A stretch of DNA of 64,000 nucleotides from Paracoccus sp. R12_2 (GCF_017744015.1 NZ_JAGHRA010000004.1:62001-126000), one strand, 5' to 3'. Shown: positions 26,286 to 37,597, counted from the first letter of the stretch. Notes: a model not told the origin generated them from the letters alone. Numbers and translations: made by a program.

Positions 26286-26858
26286 ATGAACCGCCGTCAA
26301 ATGATCGCGCTTTCGTTGCCGCTGATCGTCGCCCCGTCGCTGGCGATGTCGCAGGCCGCGCAAGTGACCCCCGCCGCCGCCGATGCGCGCGACCCCTATG
26401 CCCCGACCGAGGTTTCGATCCGCAATGATTTCGAAGTCGGCAGCATCGTCGTGGTCAGCAAGGACTTCTTCCTCTACCACGTCGTCGCGCCGGGCAGGGC
26501 TGTCCGCTATGGCGTGGCGGTCGGCAAGAACGAACTGGTCTGGAAGGGCAAGGCACGCATCGGCCGCAAGGTCGAATGGCCAAGCTGGACGCCGACCCAG
26601 GACATGATCAAGCGCAATCCCGGCCAATACGCCAAGTGGGAAAACGGCATGCCGGGCGGGCCAAGCAACCCGCTGGGGGCGCGCGCGCTGTATCTTTACA
26701 ACGACAAGGGGCAGGATACCGCGATCCGCATCCATGGCACGACGGAACCCGGATCGATCGGGCGCGCGGTCAGCAATGGCTGCATCAGGATGCGCAATGA
26801 GGCGGTGATGAGCCTGTTCGATCAGGTTCCCGTGGGCACGCCCGTCTACGTCTACTGA
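26286..26858 (+). CDS. L,D-transpeptidase (YkuD domain)
   Basis: 190 residues. Signal peptide (to about residue 22, AMSQA). The YkuD catalytic block is visible: His150 in RIHGT and nucleophile Cys166 in SNGCIRM. Such enzymes cross-link peptidoglycan or attach proteins to it in the periplasm. GAGGA lies before the ATG. The stop is followed after 2 bases by mnmH, giving a probable two-gene transcript even though the products act in different compartments. Confidence 0.93.
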   Translation: MNRRQMIALSLPLIVAPSLAMSQAAQVTPAAADARDPYAPTEVSIRNDFEVGSIVVVSKDFFLYHVVAPGRAVRYGVAVGKNELVWKGKARIGRKVEWPSWTPTQDMIKRNPGQYAKWENGMPGGPSNPLGARALYLYNDKGQDTAIRIHGTTEPGSIGRAVSNGCIRMRNEAVMSLFDQVPVGTPVYVY

Positions 26859-26860
26859 TC

Positions 26861-27913
26861 TTGGCCATTCGTCCGACCAGCGTCGCGGACCCCGCCTTCG
26901 CGGGGTTCGACGACATTATCGATGTCCGTTCACCACAGGAATTCGCCGAGGATCACCTGCCGGGCGCGATCAACCTGCCGGTGCTGGACGATCAGGAACG
27001 CGCGCAGGTCGGCACGATCTACAAGCAATCCTCGCCCTTCGACGCACGCAAGATCGGCGCCGCCCTGGTCGCCGCGAACGCGGCGCGGCATATCGCGGGA
27101 GCGCTGGCGGATCGCGGCGGTGGCTGGAAGGCGCTGGTCTATTGCTGGCGCGGCGGGCAGCGTTCGGGCAGCTTTGCGACCATACTGGGACAGATCGGCT
27201 GGCGCGTGGACCGGATCGAAGGCGGCTACAAGGCGTGGCGCAAGCTGGTGGTGGATCGTGTGCAGAATGGCCCCGTCGCCGCGCCCGTTGTTGTCCTCGA
27301 CGGAAATACCGGCAGCGCCAAGACCGCGATCCTGCAGCGATTGGCGGCGCGCGGGGCGCAATGCATCGACCTCGAGGGGATGGCGCGCCATCGTGGCAGC
27401 CTGTTCGGGGCGATGCCGGGCGGGCAGCCCAGCCAGAAGTTGTTCGAGGGTCGCCTTGCAGCGCAGCTTGAAGGGCTGGACGCCGCGCGTCCGGTGATCG
27501 TCGAGGCCGAAAGCAGCCGGATCGGCGATATCACGATACCGAAGGCGCTGTGGCAGGCGATCTGCGCGGCCCCCCGGATCAGGCTTCAGGTGCCCGTCGA
27601 TGCACGCGCGGCCTATTCGGCCCATGACTATGCCGATCTGGTGGCCGATCCGGACCGCTTAGCCGAGATCCTTGCATCGCTTGCGCCGCTGCATCCGGCA
27701 GAACGGATTCTGGCATGGCAGAAGATGGCATCGTCCGGCGCGTGGCAGGCGCTGGCCGAAGGTCTGATGCGCGATCATTATGATCCCAGATATCTCAAGC
27801 ACCGCTTGCGATATGCCGAACGCGAGAAAGCCGTCGTGGCGCTGAACGATCTGCAGGATCTGGACGCAGCGACCGGGCAGGTCGAAGCGGCGCTGGCCGA
27901 TCTGGCCCGCTGA
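26861..27913 (+). CDS. mnmH: tRNA 2-selenouridine synthase (SelU/YbbB)
   Basis: 350 residues. N-terminal rhodanese domain with Cys95 in YCWRGGQRSGS; then a P-loop domain with GNTGSAKT (148-155). MnmH replaces the 2-thio group of the wobble uridine in certain tRNAs with selenium through a geranylated intermediate. The only suitable start is TTG at 26861, two bases after the transpeptidase stop; the first in-frame residues already match the family (DDIIDVRSPQEFAEDHLPGA). The weak start suggests translation coupled to the upstream gene. Presence implies that a selenophosphate synthase is encoded elsewhere. Confidence 0.92.
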   Translation: MAIRPTSVADPAFAGFDDIIDVRSPQEFAEDHLPGAINLPVLDDQERAQVGTIYKQSSPFDARKIGAALVAANAARHIAGALADRGGGWKALVYCWRGGQRSGSFATILGQIGWRVDRIEGGYKAWRKLVVDRVQNGPVAAPVVVLDGNTGSAKTAILQRLAARGAQCIDLEGMARHRGSLFGAMPGGQPSQKLFEGRLAAQLEGLDAARPVIVEAESSRIGDITIPKALWQAICAAPRIRLQVPVDARAAYSAHDYADLVADPDRLAEILASLAPLHPAERILAWQKMASSGAWQALAEGLMRDHYDPRYLKHRLRYAEREKAVVALNDLQDLDAATGQVEAALADLAR

Positions 27914-28035
27914 TCAAGGGGGATTGGACGGCTGGTCCTGTCCCTTGGGTCGGCGCATGAAGCAGGTCGCCGGTTTGTGATCCGGTTTGGCGACGGTTCG
28001 GGGGTAGGCTTGCGCCAGCAAACTGGGAGAAGCCG

Positions 28036-28923
28036 ATGCCTCGAATGACAGCGAAAGACTTCCCGCAAGAGCTGCTGGATTTGTACGATTTCTATGCACA
28101 TGGCCGCATCACCAAGCGCCAGTTCTTGGATCGTGCCACGAAGTTCACCGTCGGCACGGTGACGGCAGCGGCCCTTCTGGACATGCTGAGCCCTGATTAT
28201 GCGCTGGCCGAGCAGGTCAGCTTCAACGATCCTGACATTCTGCCGGAATACATCACCTATCCGTCGCCCGACGGCCATGGCGAGGTGCGTGGCTATCTGG
28301 CGCGGCCCTCCACTGCCGAGGGCAGGCTGCCTGCGGTTCTGGTGATCCACGAGAATCGCGGCCTCAATCCGTATATCGAGGATGTGGCGCGTAGGCTTGC
28401 CAAGGCGGGGTACATGGCGCTGGCGCCGGATGGGCTGACCTCGGTCGGCGGCTATCCGGGCAATGACGCCGAGGGGCGCGAACTGCAGCAGCAGGTCGAT
28501 CCGGAAAAGCTGATGAACGATTTCTTCGCGGGCGCGCAACACCTGCTGACGCGCGAGGATTCGACCGGCAAGGTCGGCTGCGTCGGCTTTTGCTACGGTG
28601 GCGGCGTCTGCAATGCGCTGGCGGTCGCCTATCCGGAACTCTCTGCCTCGGTGCCCTTCTATGGACGGCAGGCACCGGTCGAGGACGTCCCGAAGATCGA
28701 GGTCCCTCTGCTGCTGCATTTCGCCGGTCTCGACGAGCGGATCAACGAGGGCTGGCCAGCCTACGAAGAAGCTTTGAAGGCCGCCGGCAAGACCTATGAA
28801 GCGCATATCTACGAAGGCGTAAACCACGGTTTCCACAACGATTCGACGCCGCGCTATGATCAGGCGGCGGCGGAACTTGCCTGGCAGCGGACTCTGGACT
28901 GGTTCGGACGTTACCTGTCCTGA
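28036..28923 (+). CDS. Dienelactone hydrolase family protein
   Basis: 295 residues of alpha/beta-hydrolase fold. The catalytic triad expected for dienelactone hydrolases is seen: Cys186 in GFCYGGG, Asp233 in GLDERINEG, His264 in NHGFHND. The first 60 residues hold a [11 protein letters not shown] motif followed by a hydrophobic stretch, like a Tat-type signal, so the protein may be periplasmic. The substrate is unknown; many relatives have no role in aromatic degradation. GGGAGA precedes the ATG by 6 bases. The 3' end overlaps the convergent punA gene by 13 bases. Confidence 0.88.
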   Translation: MPRMTAKDFPQELLDLYDFYAHGRITKRQFLDRATKFTVGTVTAAALLDMLSPDYALAEQVSFNDPDILPEYITYPSPDGHGEVRGYLARPSTAEGRLPAVLVIHENRGLNPYIEDVARRLAKAGYMALAPDGLTSVGGYPGNDAEGRELQQQVDPEKLMNDFFAGAQHLLTREDSTGKVGCVGFCYGGGVCNALAVAYPELSASVPFYGRQAPVEDVPKIEVPLLLHFAGLDERINEGWPAYEEALKAAGKTYEAHIYEGVNHGFHNDSTPRYDQAAAELAWQRTLDWFGRYLS

Positions 28924-29720
28924 GCGTCGCGCAGGAAACGGCGCAGCACCGTTTCCAGTTTCGATGCGCCGATCGGTGCCATGGCCTTTGTGTGGTCATG
29001 GCTGATCGATTCATCGGACAGCCCGGCGCCCATGTTGGTGATCACCGATATGGCGGCACAGCGCAGCCCCAGAAACCGGCCAAGGATGATTTCCGGCACG
29101 GTGGACATGCCGACGGCGTCGGCGCCAAGCGTCCGCGCGGCGCGAATTTCGGCGGGCGTCTCGAAGCTGGGTCCCGAGAACCAGCAATAGACGCCTTCGG
29201 GCAGATCGATGCCTTCGGCCTGTGCCGCGGCGCTGAAGGCGTCGCGCATCTGTGTGTCGTGGGCGTCTGTCATCGGCACGAAGCGGGCGTCGGTCGCTTC
29301 GCCGATCAGCGGGTTCGTTCCTGCGAAGGCGATGTGATCGTCCAGCAGCATCAGCCCGCCGGGCGGTATGTCGGGGCGCAGAGATCCGGCGGCGTTGGTC
29401 AGGATCAGCTTCTTGGTTCCCAGCGCCGCCAGCGTTTCAAGCGGTAGCCGCATCGCGTCGGCGCGCCCGGATTCGTAATAATGCGACCGTCCGCCAAAAA
29501 CTGCGACGCGCCGACCTTCCAGTTCGCCGATCACAAGCTGGGGCACATGGCCCGACACGCTTGCATGGGGAAATCCGGGCAATTCGTCATAGGGAATGGC
29601 CGTGCCATCGACTTGCGCCGAAAGATGGCCAAGGCCCGAACCAAGGATCAGCCCGTATTCCGGGGCCTTGTCGCCCGCCCTGTCGCGGATCAGGGCGGCA
29701 AGATCAACGCTCTTTGACAT
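28911..29720 (-). CDS. punA: Purine nucleoside phosphorylase
   Basis: 269 residues, class II PNP (trimeric) type. Visible: [11 protein letters not shown] (phosphate loop), GRSHYYE, NAAGSL, and the purine-binding region [12 protein letters not shown] with VGMSTVPE. It cleaves purine nucleosides with phosphate to the free base and ribose 1-phosphate. Start at 29720 follows GGAGAA and overlaps the upstream permease stop by 17 bases. As the last gene of the BMP transporter operon it supplies the salvage step for imported nucleosides. Confidence 0.95.
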   Translation of the reverse strand: MSKSVDLAALIRDRAGDKAPEYGLILGSGLGHLSAQVDGTAIPYDELPGFPHASVSGHVPQLVIGELEGRRVAVFGGRSHYYESGRADAMRLPLETLAALGTKKLILTNAAGSLRPDIPPGGLMLLDDHIAFAGTNPLIGEATDARFVPMTDAHDTQMRDAFSAAAQAEGIDLPEGVYCWFSGPSFETPAEIRAARTLGADAVGMSTVPEIILGRFLGLRCAAISVITNMGAGLSDESISHDHTKAMAPIGASKLETVLRRFLRDAQDR

Positions 29721-30672
29721 AGGGTTCTCCGCCCGCGCGTGGCGGGATGGCGCGGCCCACGAAACCGGCAAGGATGATGACGGTCAGGATGTAGGGCAGC
29801 GCGTTCATGAACATCGACGGCACCGTGACGATGCCCAGATCAAGGTTGGGATAGCGGTTGGCGATCGCCTCCAACAGGCCGAACAGGAACGTCGCGAACA
29901 GCGCGCTCCACGGTCGCCACTTGGCAAAGATCAGTGCGGCCAGGGCGATAAAGCCGCGCCCGGCGGTCATTTCCTTGACGAAGCCCGCCGACAGCCCGGT
30001 GGCCAGATAGGCGCCAGCCAGCCCGCAAAGAATGCCCGCCAGGGCAATGGCGGCGAAACGCAGCCGCGTGACCGATACGCCGGCGGTATCGACCGATGCC
30101 GGGTTCTCGCCGACCGCGCGCAGCCGCAGGCCGAAGCGGGTGCGGAACAGCACCCACCATGTCAGCGGCACCAGGGCAAAGGCGACATAGACCAGGATCG
30201 TGTGGCCCGAGATCAGTTCCGAATAGATCGGCCCCAAGAACGGCACGTCGCGCAGCGCATCCGCGAAGGGCAGCGTGACCTCGTTGAACCTGCCGCCGTC
30301 GGTCAGGGCCGGCGTCCGTCCGCCCAGCCCGAAGATCTTGATGCCCAGAAGCACCGTCATGCCCGACGCAAGGAAATTGATCGCGACGCCCGAGATCAGC
30401 TGATTGCCCCGGAAGGTGATCGAGGCCAAGCCATGGATCAGCGACAGTGCCATCGACCCGGCGATGCCGGCCAGCAGTCCAAGCCATGCGCTGCCGGTCA
30501 CGAAGGCGACTGAGGCCGAGGTGAACGCCGCCATCAGCATCTTGCCTTCCAGCCCGATATCGAAGACGCCCGAGCGTTCGGAATACAGCCCCGCCAGACA
30601 GGCCAGCAGCAAGGGTGTCATCAGCCGCACGGCACTGTCGAGGATCTGGATGATCGTGGCGAAATCCATCAC
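29704..30672 (-). CDS. Nucleoside ABC transporter permease 2 (YufQ/NupQ-like)
   Basis: 322 residues with about eight to ten hydrophobic segments and BPD_transp_2-type features (SGVFDIGLEGKMLMAAF, GGRTPALTDGG, RGFIALAALIFAKW). This family pairs with BMP binding proteins to import nucleosides. The start overlaps the stop of permease 1 as ATGA, and the 3' end overlaps punA by 17 bases. It forms the inner-membrane channel together with permease 1. Substrate assignment comes from the operon context. Confidence 0.92.
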   Translation of the reverse strand: MMDFATIIQILDSAVRLMTPLLLACLAGLYSERSGVFDIGLEGKMLMAAFTSASVAFVTGSAWLGLLAGIAGSMALSLIHGLASITFRGNQLISGVAINFLASGMTVLLGIKIFGLGGRTPALTDGGRFNEVTLPFADALRDVPFLGPIYSELISGHTILVYVAFALVPLTWWVLFRTRFGLRLRAVGENPASVDTAGVSVTRLRFAAIALAGILCGLAGAYLATGLSAGFVKEMTAGRGFIALAALIFAKWRPWSALFATFLFGLLEAIANRYPNLDLGIVTVPSMFMNALPYILTVIILAGFVGRAIPPRAGGEPYVKER

Positions 30673-31765
30673 GCATCCCCCCGCTTGCGCATCGCCAGGA
30701 ACAGACGCTCAAGCGGCATTCGCACCATGTTGTCCAGCGCACCTGTGAACAGGATCACCAGTGCCTGAATGACGATGATCAGTTCGCGCGGAATGCTGGT
30801 CCACAGCGCAAGCTCGCCCCCGCCCTGATACAGGAAGCCGAACAACAGCGCGGCGAGGAACACTCCGAACGGGTGGTTGCGGCCCATCAGCGCCACCGCG
30901 ATGCCGATGAAACCGGCACCCTCGACCGCGTTCAGGACCAGACGTTCGGATTCGCCCATGACGTTGTTGATGGCCATCAGGCCCGCCAGCCCGCCCGAGA
31001 TCAGCATCGCGATCACCGTGATCCTGACCGGAGAGATGCCGGCATACATCGCGGCGGGCTCGGAACGTCCGAACGCCCGGATCTCGTATCCCAGTCGGGT
31101 GCGCCAGATCAGCAGCCAGACCAGCACGCAGGCCACGATGGCGATGAAGAAAGTGATGTTGACCGGGGTGTTGCGGCCCCACTCCATCCCCAAAGCGGCG
31201 GCCATGTCGGTCAGCGCCGGCAGATGCGTGCCTTCGGGAAAGCGGGCCGAGGCCGGGTCCATGCTGCCTACCGGACGCAGCAGGTTGACCAGAACATAGT
31301 TCAGCAGCGCGGCGGCGATGAAGTTGAACATGATCGTGGTGATCACGATATGGCTGCCCCGCTTTGCCTGCAGATAGGCCGGGATCAGCGCCCATGCCGC
31401 ACCGAACAGCGCCGCCCCCACCATCGCGGCAGGCAGGGCGATCCCCCAATGCGGCCATGGCAGTGCAAGACAGACCAGCGCCACCCCCAGCCCGCCGACC
31501 ATCGCCTGACCCTCGCCGCCGATATTGAACAGGCTGGCATGATAAGCCACCGCGACGGCAAGCCCGGTGAAGATGAAATTCGTGGTGTAGTACAGTGTAA
31601 AGCCCCAGCCATAGCTGGAGCCAAGGGCCCCATCCACCATGGTTTTCAGGGCCATGGTCGGGCTTTCCCCGATCGCCAGGATGACCAGCGCCGAGATGAT
31701 CATGGCAAGCAGCAAGGAGATCAGCGGAGTCAGGATCACGTCCGCCCATTTCGGCATCTTGTCCA

Positions 31766-31766
<1 letters not shown>
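30669..31766 (-). CDS. Nucleoside ABC transporter permease 1 (YufP/NupP-like)
   Basis: 365 residues, multi-pass, with the family's NIGGEGQAMVGGLG and FGRSEPAAMYAGI segments and AVEGAGFIGIAVALMGRNHPFGV near the C-terminal end. It is the larger of the two permeases that usually form BMP-type importers. Its start shares one base with the ATPase stop (TGATG) and its stop overlaps permease 2 as ATGA, so the whole set is tightly coupled. Confidence 0.92.
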
Positions 31767-33415
<1,649 letters not shown>

Positions 33416-34405
33416 TTACTGGACCGGGCAGGTGTTGTCGGTCATGTAGTCGTGGACCTCGATCGCGCCCGACTCGATTCCGGCCCGGGCCTCGTCGATG
33501 GCGGCCTGCATCTCGGGCGTCACCAGATCCTTGTTCGCATCGTCCACGGCGACGTCCACACCACCCGCGGCAAGGTCCATGACCTTAACGCCGGGGACCA
33601 TGTCGGTGCCTGCCACGAAGGCATCGTAGACCGCATTGTCCACGCGCTTGACCATCGAGGTCAGCATGCTGCCGGGATGCAGGTGGTTCTGGTTGCTGTC
33701 CACGCCGACGCCCAGCTTTCCGGCATCCGCGACCGCCTGAAGCACGCCGATGCCTGTGCCGCCCGCCGCTGCATAGACCACGTCGGCGCCCTGGCTGATC
33801 TGCGCCTTGGCAAGCTCGCCGCCTTTTACCGGATCATTCCATGCCGCCGGGGTGGTGCCGGTATAGTTGATCAGAACCTTGCCCTCGGGCTTGGTGGCCT
33901 TGAACCCTTGCGCATAGCCGCATTCGAACTTGTGGATCAGCGGGATGTCCATGCCGCCGATGAAGCCGACGATATCGGTCTGCGATGCCAGCCCGGCCAT
34001 CACGCCGGCCAGGTAGCTGCCTTCCTCTTCGGTGAAAACGACCGACTGCACGTTGGGTTGATCGACCACCATGTCGATGATCGCAAAACGCGTGTCCGGA
34101 TAATCAGGGGCGATCTTGTTCAGAACGTCGCCAAACGCGAATCCGGTCATCACGATCGGGTTCGCGCCCGTCTCTGCCAGCCGGCGCAGCGCTTGTTCGC
34201 GCTGTGCTTCGGACTGCATTTCCAGTTCCTTGTAGGTGCCGCCCGTCTCCTCGACCCACCGCGTCGCGCCTGCATATGCGGCCTCGTTGAAGGATTTGTC
34301 GAACTTGCCGCCAAGATCGTAGATCAGGGCCGGGTCCGCCATGGCGGCGCCCGAGGCGAGGGTTGTCAGCGCGCAGCCGGCCATCAGCGATTTCATCAAG
34401 GTCAT
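33416..34405 (-). CDS. BMP-family substrate-binding protein of the nucleoside importer
   Basis: 329 residues with a signal peptide (likely cleavage after AAMA near residue 24). Family features: YDLGGKFDKSFNEAAYAG at the mature N-terminus and DSNQNHLHPGSMLTSMVKRVDNAVYDAF further on. BMP proteins bind purine nucleosides in the periplasm. Start at 34405 is preferred because AGGATGAG precedes it; an in-frame ATG at 34417 is the alternative. First gene of the binding protein-ATPase-permease-permease-punA operon. Confidence 0.92.
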   Translation of the reverse strand: MTLMKSLMAGCALTTLASGAAMADPALIYDLGGKFDKSFNEAAYAGATRWVEETGGTYKELEMQSEAQREQALRRLAETGANPIVMTGFAFGDVLNKIAPDYPDTRFAIIDMVVDQPNVQSVVFTEEEGSYLAGVMAGLASQTDIVGFIGGMDIPLIHKFECGYAQGFKATKPEGKVLINYTGTTPAAWNDPVKGGELAKAQISQGADVVYAAAGGTGIGVLQAVADAGKLGVGVDSNQNHLHPGSMLTSMVKRVDNAVYDAFVAGTDMVPGVKVMDLAAGGVDVAVDDANKDLVTPEMQAAIDEARAGIESGAIEVHDYMTDNTCPVQ

Positions 34406-34484
34406 GCTATGTCTCATCCTGTTGTCGCGGACGATTCAAGCCGCCCGCCTGATCGCCCGATTAGGGCGTATCGCCCACAGGGGG

Positions 34485-34907
34485 TCAACCGTCTTCTTGG
34501 TGATCCTGCAGGCGAATTCGCATCACCAGCGCGTCGGTTTGCGGTCCGTAATACCGGCGTCTGCGACCGACCTCGGTCCAGCCCAGCCCGATATACAGCG
34601 CGCGCGCGGGATGATTGTCCTCGGCGACCTCCAGAAAAGCGACATCGGCTCCCCGTGCGCGTGACGTGGCGGCAAATTGCAACGTCAGGTCGCGACCAAG
34701 CCCATGCCGACGCGCGTCGGGTGCAACGGCAAGCGTCAGCAGTTCGGCCTCGCCGGCAATCACGCGTCCCAGAAGGAACGCCGCCGGCCTCAGCAGAAGG
34801 AACGCGCCATGACCTTGTAGCGATCCGGCAAACTCGGGCGCGCTCCAGGGAGGGGGTGCATCCGTGAAGCAACTTGCATGCAGCGCGGCAAGTTCGTCGG
34901 GCGTCAT
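34485..34907 (-). CDS. rimI: Ribosomal-protein-alanine N-acetyltransferase RimI-like
   Basis: 140 residues of the GNAT fold. The acetyl-CoA motif LTLAVAPDARRHGLGRDL and the FLEVAEDNHPARALYIGLGW segment match RimI. It acetylates the N-terminus of ribosomal protein bS18 in E. coli. It follows tsaB by 7 bases on the same strand, a common pairing in bacteria (tsaB-rimI). Start codon ATG at 34907, without a strong ribosome site. Other GNAT substrates cannot be excluded. Confidence 0.88.
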   Translation of the reverse strand: MTPDELAALHASCFTDAPPPWSAPEFAGSLQGHGAFLLLRPAAFLLGRVIAGEAELLTLAVAPDARRHGLGRDLTLQFAATSRARGADVAFLEVAEDNHPARALYIGLGWTEVGRRRRYYGPQTDALVMRIRLQDHQEDG

Positions 34908-34914
34908 TCAAGGA

Positions 34915-35523
34915 TCACCGGTCAAGGATCACGGGGGCCGGCTCTCGCGGCGGGGCGGCGTCGGCCGGACGAAGATAGACCGGCGCGGGCCGTGGGCCGG
35001 GGCTGGCCCGGCGTTCCAGCGCCAGCGCAGCGACGGCGACGGCCAGCGGGAATGCCGGCGCAGCCGGCGCGGGGCCGGGCGGCAGCGTGCCGGTCGCAGC
35101 TTGCTGCGGCCGGCCCTCGGTCCCGGACTCCGCAGCCTCGATGCCGAAATCCTGCCAGATCACCTGGTCCTTGCGCGATGGGATGACGATGCGGCAGGGG
35201 CGGGGCAGACCGTACGCCGTGGCCTCGGTCACGCCGATGCCGATTGCGGGAATGCGCAGTGCAAGCGACAGACCGCGCGCCGCCGCCACCGCGACGCGAA
35301 TGCCGGTGAAGTTCCCGGGCCCGGTGCCGACGCCGATCACGCCGATATCCGGCCATCCCAGCCCTGCCTCGGACAGCAGTTCCTCAAGCATCGGAAACAG
35401 CCGCTCGGCCTGACCCTTGGCCATGTCCTCGTGGCGTTGGCCCAGAACCCGGTCGCCACGCAGCAAAGCGGCCGCGCAATGCGCGGCCGATGTGTCAAAG
35501 CCAAGGCAGACAGGGTCAGGCAA
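34915..35523 (-). CDS. tsaB: tRNA t6A-modification protein TsaB
   Basis: 202 residues of the ASKHA fold. Typical features: LGFDTSAAHCAAAL, GTGPGNFTGIRV, and the C-terminal PVYLRPADAAPPRE. TsaB scaffolds TsaD and TsaE to make threonylcarbamoyl-adenosine in ANN-decoding tRNAs. The start is TTG at 35523, within the 3' end of nfu (8-base overlap); no ATG in frame would keep the N-terminal ATPase-like strand. TsaD is encoded at 44997-46064. The middle (about 135-165) is Ala/Pro-rich, more than usual. Confidence 0.9.
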   Translation of the reverse strand: MPDPVCLGFDTSAAHCAAALLRGDRVLGQRHEDMAKGQAERLFPMLEELLSEAGLGWPDIGVIGVGTGPGNFTGIRVAVAAARGLSLALRIPAIGIGVTEATAYGLPRPCRIVIPSRKDQVIWQDFGIEAAESGTEGRPQQAATGTLPPGPAPAAPAFPLAVAVAALALERRASPGPRPAPVYLRPADAAPPREPAPVILDR

Positions 35524-36076
35524 CGGGCCTGACCTCGACCACCTCTGGAATATAGTGGCGCAGCAGGTTCTCGATCCCCATCTTCAGCGTCAGCGTCGAG
35601 GACGGACAGCCCGCGCAGGCGCCTTGCATATGCAGGTAAACCACACCGCGATCAAAGCCGTGGAAGGTGATGTCGCCACCATCCTGCGCGACCGCGGGGC
35701 GCACGCGCGTATCCAGCAATTCCTTGATCTGCACCACGATCTCGGCATCCGGGCCATCGTGATCGGCATGGCCCGAACTGTCGGGCGCACCACCTTCGAT
35801 TGCCGGCGCTCCGGATTGGAAATGCTCCATGATCGCACCCAGAACCGAAGGCTTCAGGTGATCCCAGGGCAGTTCGTCAGCCTTGGTGACGGTCACGAAA
35901 TCGCGTCCCAGAAAAACGCCGTTCACACCCTCGACCGCGAAGATGCGTCGGGCAAGCGGTGACACGGCGCCGGCATCTGCGCTGGGGAAATCGGCCGTCC
36001 CGTTGTCCAGAACGGTTTCTCCGGGCAGGAATTTCAGCGTGGCGGGGTTGGGCGTCGTTTCGGTCTGAATGAACAT
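35516..36076 (-). CDS. NifU-family iron-sulfur carrier (Nfu type)
   Basis: 186 residues. N-terminal Nfu domain starts MFIQTETTPNPATLKFLPG; C-terminal NifU-like domain has the CAGC cluster motif in GACAGCPSSTLTLK. Nfu proteins carry 4Fe-4S clusters to target enzymes. The layout (Nfu_N plus NifU C-terminal domain) is that of mitochondrial NFU1 and alphaproteobacterial homologues rather than E. coli NfuA. AAAGGAGC precedes ATG 36076. Operon with tsaB (overlap) and rimI downstream. Confidence 0.93.
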   Translation of the reverse strand: MFIQTETTPNPATLKFLPGETVLDNGTADFPSADAGAVSPLARRIFAVEGVNGVFLGRDFVTVTKADELPWDHLKPSVLGAIMEHFQSGAPAIEGGAPDSSGHADHDGPDAEIVVQIKELLDTRVRPAVAQDGGDITFHGFDRGVVYLHMQGACAGCPSSTLTLKMGIENLLRHYIPEVVEVRPVA

Positions 36077-36138
36077 CGGCAGCGCTCCTTTGGACCTGAT
36101 ATGGCGATGCGTGGCACACAGGTCAAGCCGCGCGAGAC

Positions 36139-36594
36139 TCAGGTGATCGCCTCCAGCCGTTCCTTGGGAATATCGCCCGGAACGATGGTGATCGGGCAGG
36201 ACAAAGTCGCGGCTTCGCGCAGCAGCCGCGTCAGCACAGGGTTCTGGCCCGATTTGTCCGCATTCAGCCCCAACACGACCACGCCGATTTCCGGATCGTC
36301 GGAAAGCTGTGCGATCAGCTCTTCGGCCGGGTCGCCTTCGCGGATGATCAGCTCGGGCTCGACCTTGGGGCGTGACCGCATCCATTTCGCAAAAACCTCG
36401 AAATGCGCCTCGATCCGTTCCTGGGCTTCGGCGCGCATCACGTCGGCGACGCCAAAGCCATGCTGAATGTCGTCGGCGGGGATCACGGACAGGATCACCA
36501 CGCCGCCACCGCTGTTCGCGGCGCGCATCGCGGCAAAGCGCATCGCGTTCAGGCATTCGCGGCTATCGTCCAGAAGCACCAGGAATTTGCGCAT
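36139..36594 (-). CDS. Universal stress protein (UspA domain)
   Basis: 151 residues. Begins MRKFLVLLDDSRECLNAMRFA, the UspA first strand and helix, and the C-terminal part contains VVVLGLNADKSGQNPVLTRLL, equivalent to the nucleotide-binding G2xG9GS region but imperfect (no GxG..GS), so ATP binding is doubtful. Cytoplasmic; role in stress survival is general. It lies upstream of nfu by 62 bases on the same strand and may share its transcript. Weak ribosome site. Confidence 0.88.
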   Translation of the reverse strand: MRKFLVLLDDSRECLNAMRFAAMRAANSGGGVVILSVIPADDIQHGFGVADVMRAEAQERIEAHFEVFAKWMRSRPKVEPELIIREGDPAEELIAQLSDDPEIGVVVLGLNADKSGQNPVLTRLLREAATLSCPITIVPGDIPKERLEAIT

Positions 36595-36865
36595 GTTTCG
36601 GCCGTTCTTGGGGGATTCTTGCCGATACAGTGGCCGAACTGCCATGGTCGCGCAAGGGACTGCGGCAAAACGCGCTGATGCTGTTTCCATGCGCAGGGCA
36701 ATATGCTACCGCAAATTCGACACAGAAACCGAGGCAACGGACCGCGTCGTGACGATCCATCAAGACTGGGACAAGGCTGAAGCGGCAGAGCTGACGGCTC
36801 TGGCCGCGCCCAAGATGACGTGGTTCGTCGGGGACGGGCATGGGTTTGCGCAGGATCGCGAACAC

Positions 36866-37504
36866 ATGCCGCTGTCCAAGCGCCTTTTCGACATCTCGCT
36901 CGCGCTGGCCCTGCTGGTCCCGCTGTCGATCGTCATGGTGGTCGTGGCGGTGGTCCTGCTTCTGGTTCAAGGGCGTCCGATCTTCTACGCGGCCCCGCGC
37001 ATGCGTTCCGCAGATCGGACCTTCACACATCTGAAGTTCCGCACGATGCTGCGTCAGGACGGCGATTTCGGCGTGACCGGCGCTCACAAGCATTGGCGGA
37101 TCACGCCGCTTGGACGTTTTCTGCGCCGCAGCCGGATCGATGAGTTGCCGCAGCTGTTCAATATCCTGAAGGGCGACATGAGCTTTGTCGGGCCGCGCCC
37201 GACCATCCGCGAATATGTCGAGCGTTATCCCTCGATCTATGCGCAGGTGTTGAAAAACCGTCCGGGCGTGACCGGCCTGGCCACCCTGATCTATCACCGC
37301 CACGAAGACCGCGTCCTGGCGCGCTGCAAAAGCGCGAAGGCCACTGAACTGGCTTATGCCCGCCGCTGCCTGCCGACCAAGCTGAAGCTGGACCTGATTT
37401 ATCAGCGGAACCGGTCGATGTCGCTGGATCTCTGGGTGCTGTGGCAGACATTGCGGGTGGTCGTCTACAAGGATGAGCGTCCCAAACGTCATGGCCGCCG
37501 CTAG
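36866..37504 (+). CDS. Bacterial sugar transferase (polyprenyl-phosphate glycosylphosphotransferase)
   Basis: 212 residues from the chosen start. One transmembrane helix (about 8-35), then the WcaJ/ExoY-type catalytic region: KFRTM, the GRFLRRSRIDELPQLFNIL motif and GPRPTIREY. These enzymes start exopolysaccharide or O-chain repeat synthesis by transferring a sugar phosphate to undecaprenyl phosphate at the inner membrane. The start is uncertain: ATG 36866 has CAGGA upstream, ATG 36815 or farther upstream is possible. The next gene is a sugar epimerase, supporting a cell-surface polysaccharide role. Confidence 0.88.
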   Translation: MPLSKRLFDISLALALLVPLSIVMVVVAVVLLLVQGRPIFYAAPRMRSADRTFTHLKFRTMLRQDGDFGVTGAHKHWRITPLGRFLRRSRIDELPQLFNILKGDMSFVGPRPTIREYVERYPSIYAQVLKNRPGVTGLATLIYHRHEDRVLARCKSAKATELAYARRCLPTKLKLDLIYQRNRSMSLDLWVLWQTLRVVVYKDERPKRHGRR

Positions 37505-37505
37505 G

Positions 37506-37535
37506 CGCTCTGCGGACGAAAAATCCTGCAGAGCG
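37506..37535 (+). terminator. Hairpin after the sugar transferase gene
   Basis: CGCTCTGC and GCAGAGCG form an eight-pair stem with a 14-base A-rich loop directly past the stop. A T tract is missing, so termination is uncertain. Confidence 0.35.
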
Positions 37536-37597
37536 GATCCTCTCTTGTCAGTCTTGCCAACCTGATCGATATTTCGCCCCTGCGACCGACATAGCGG

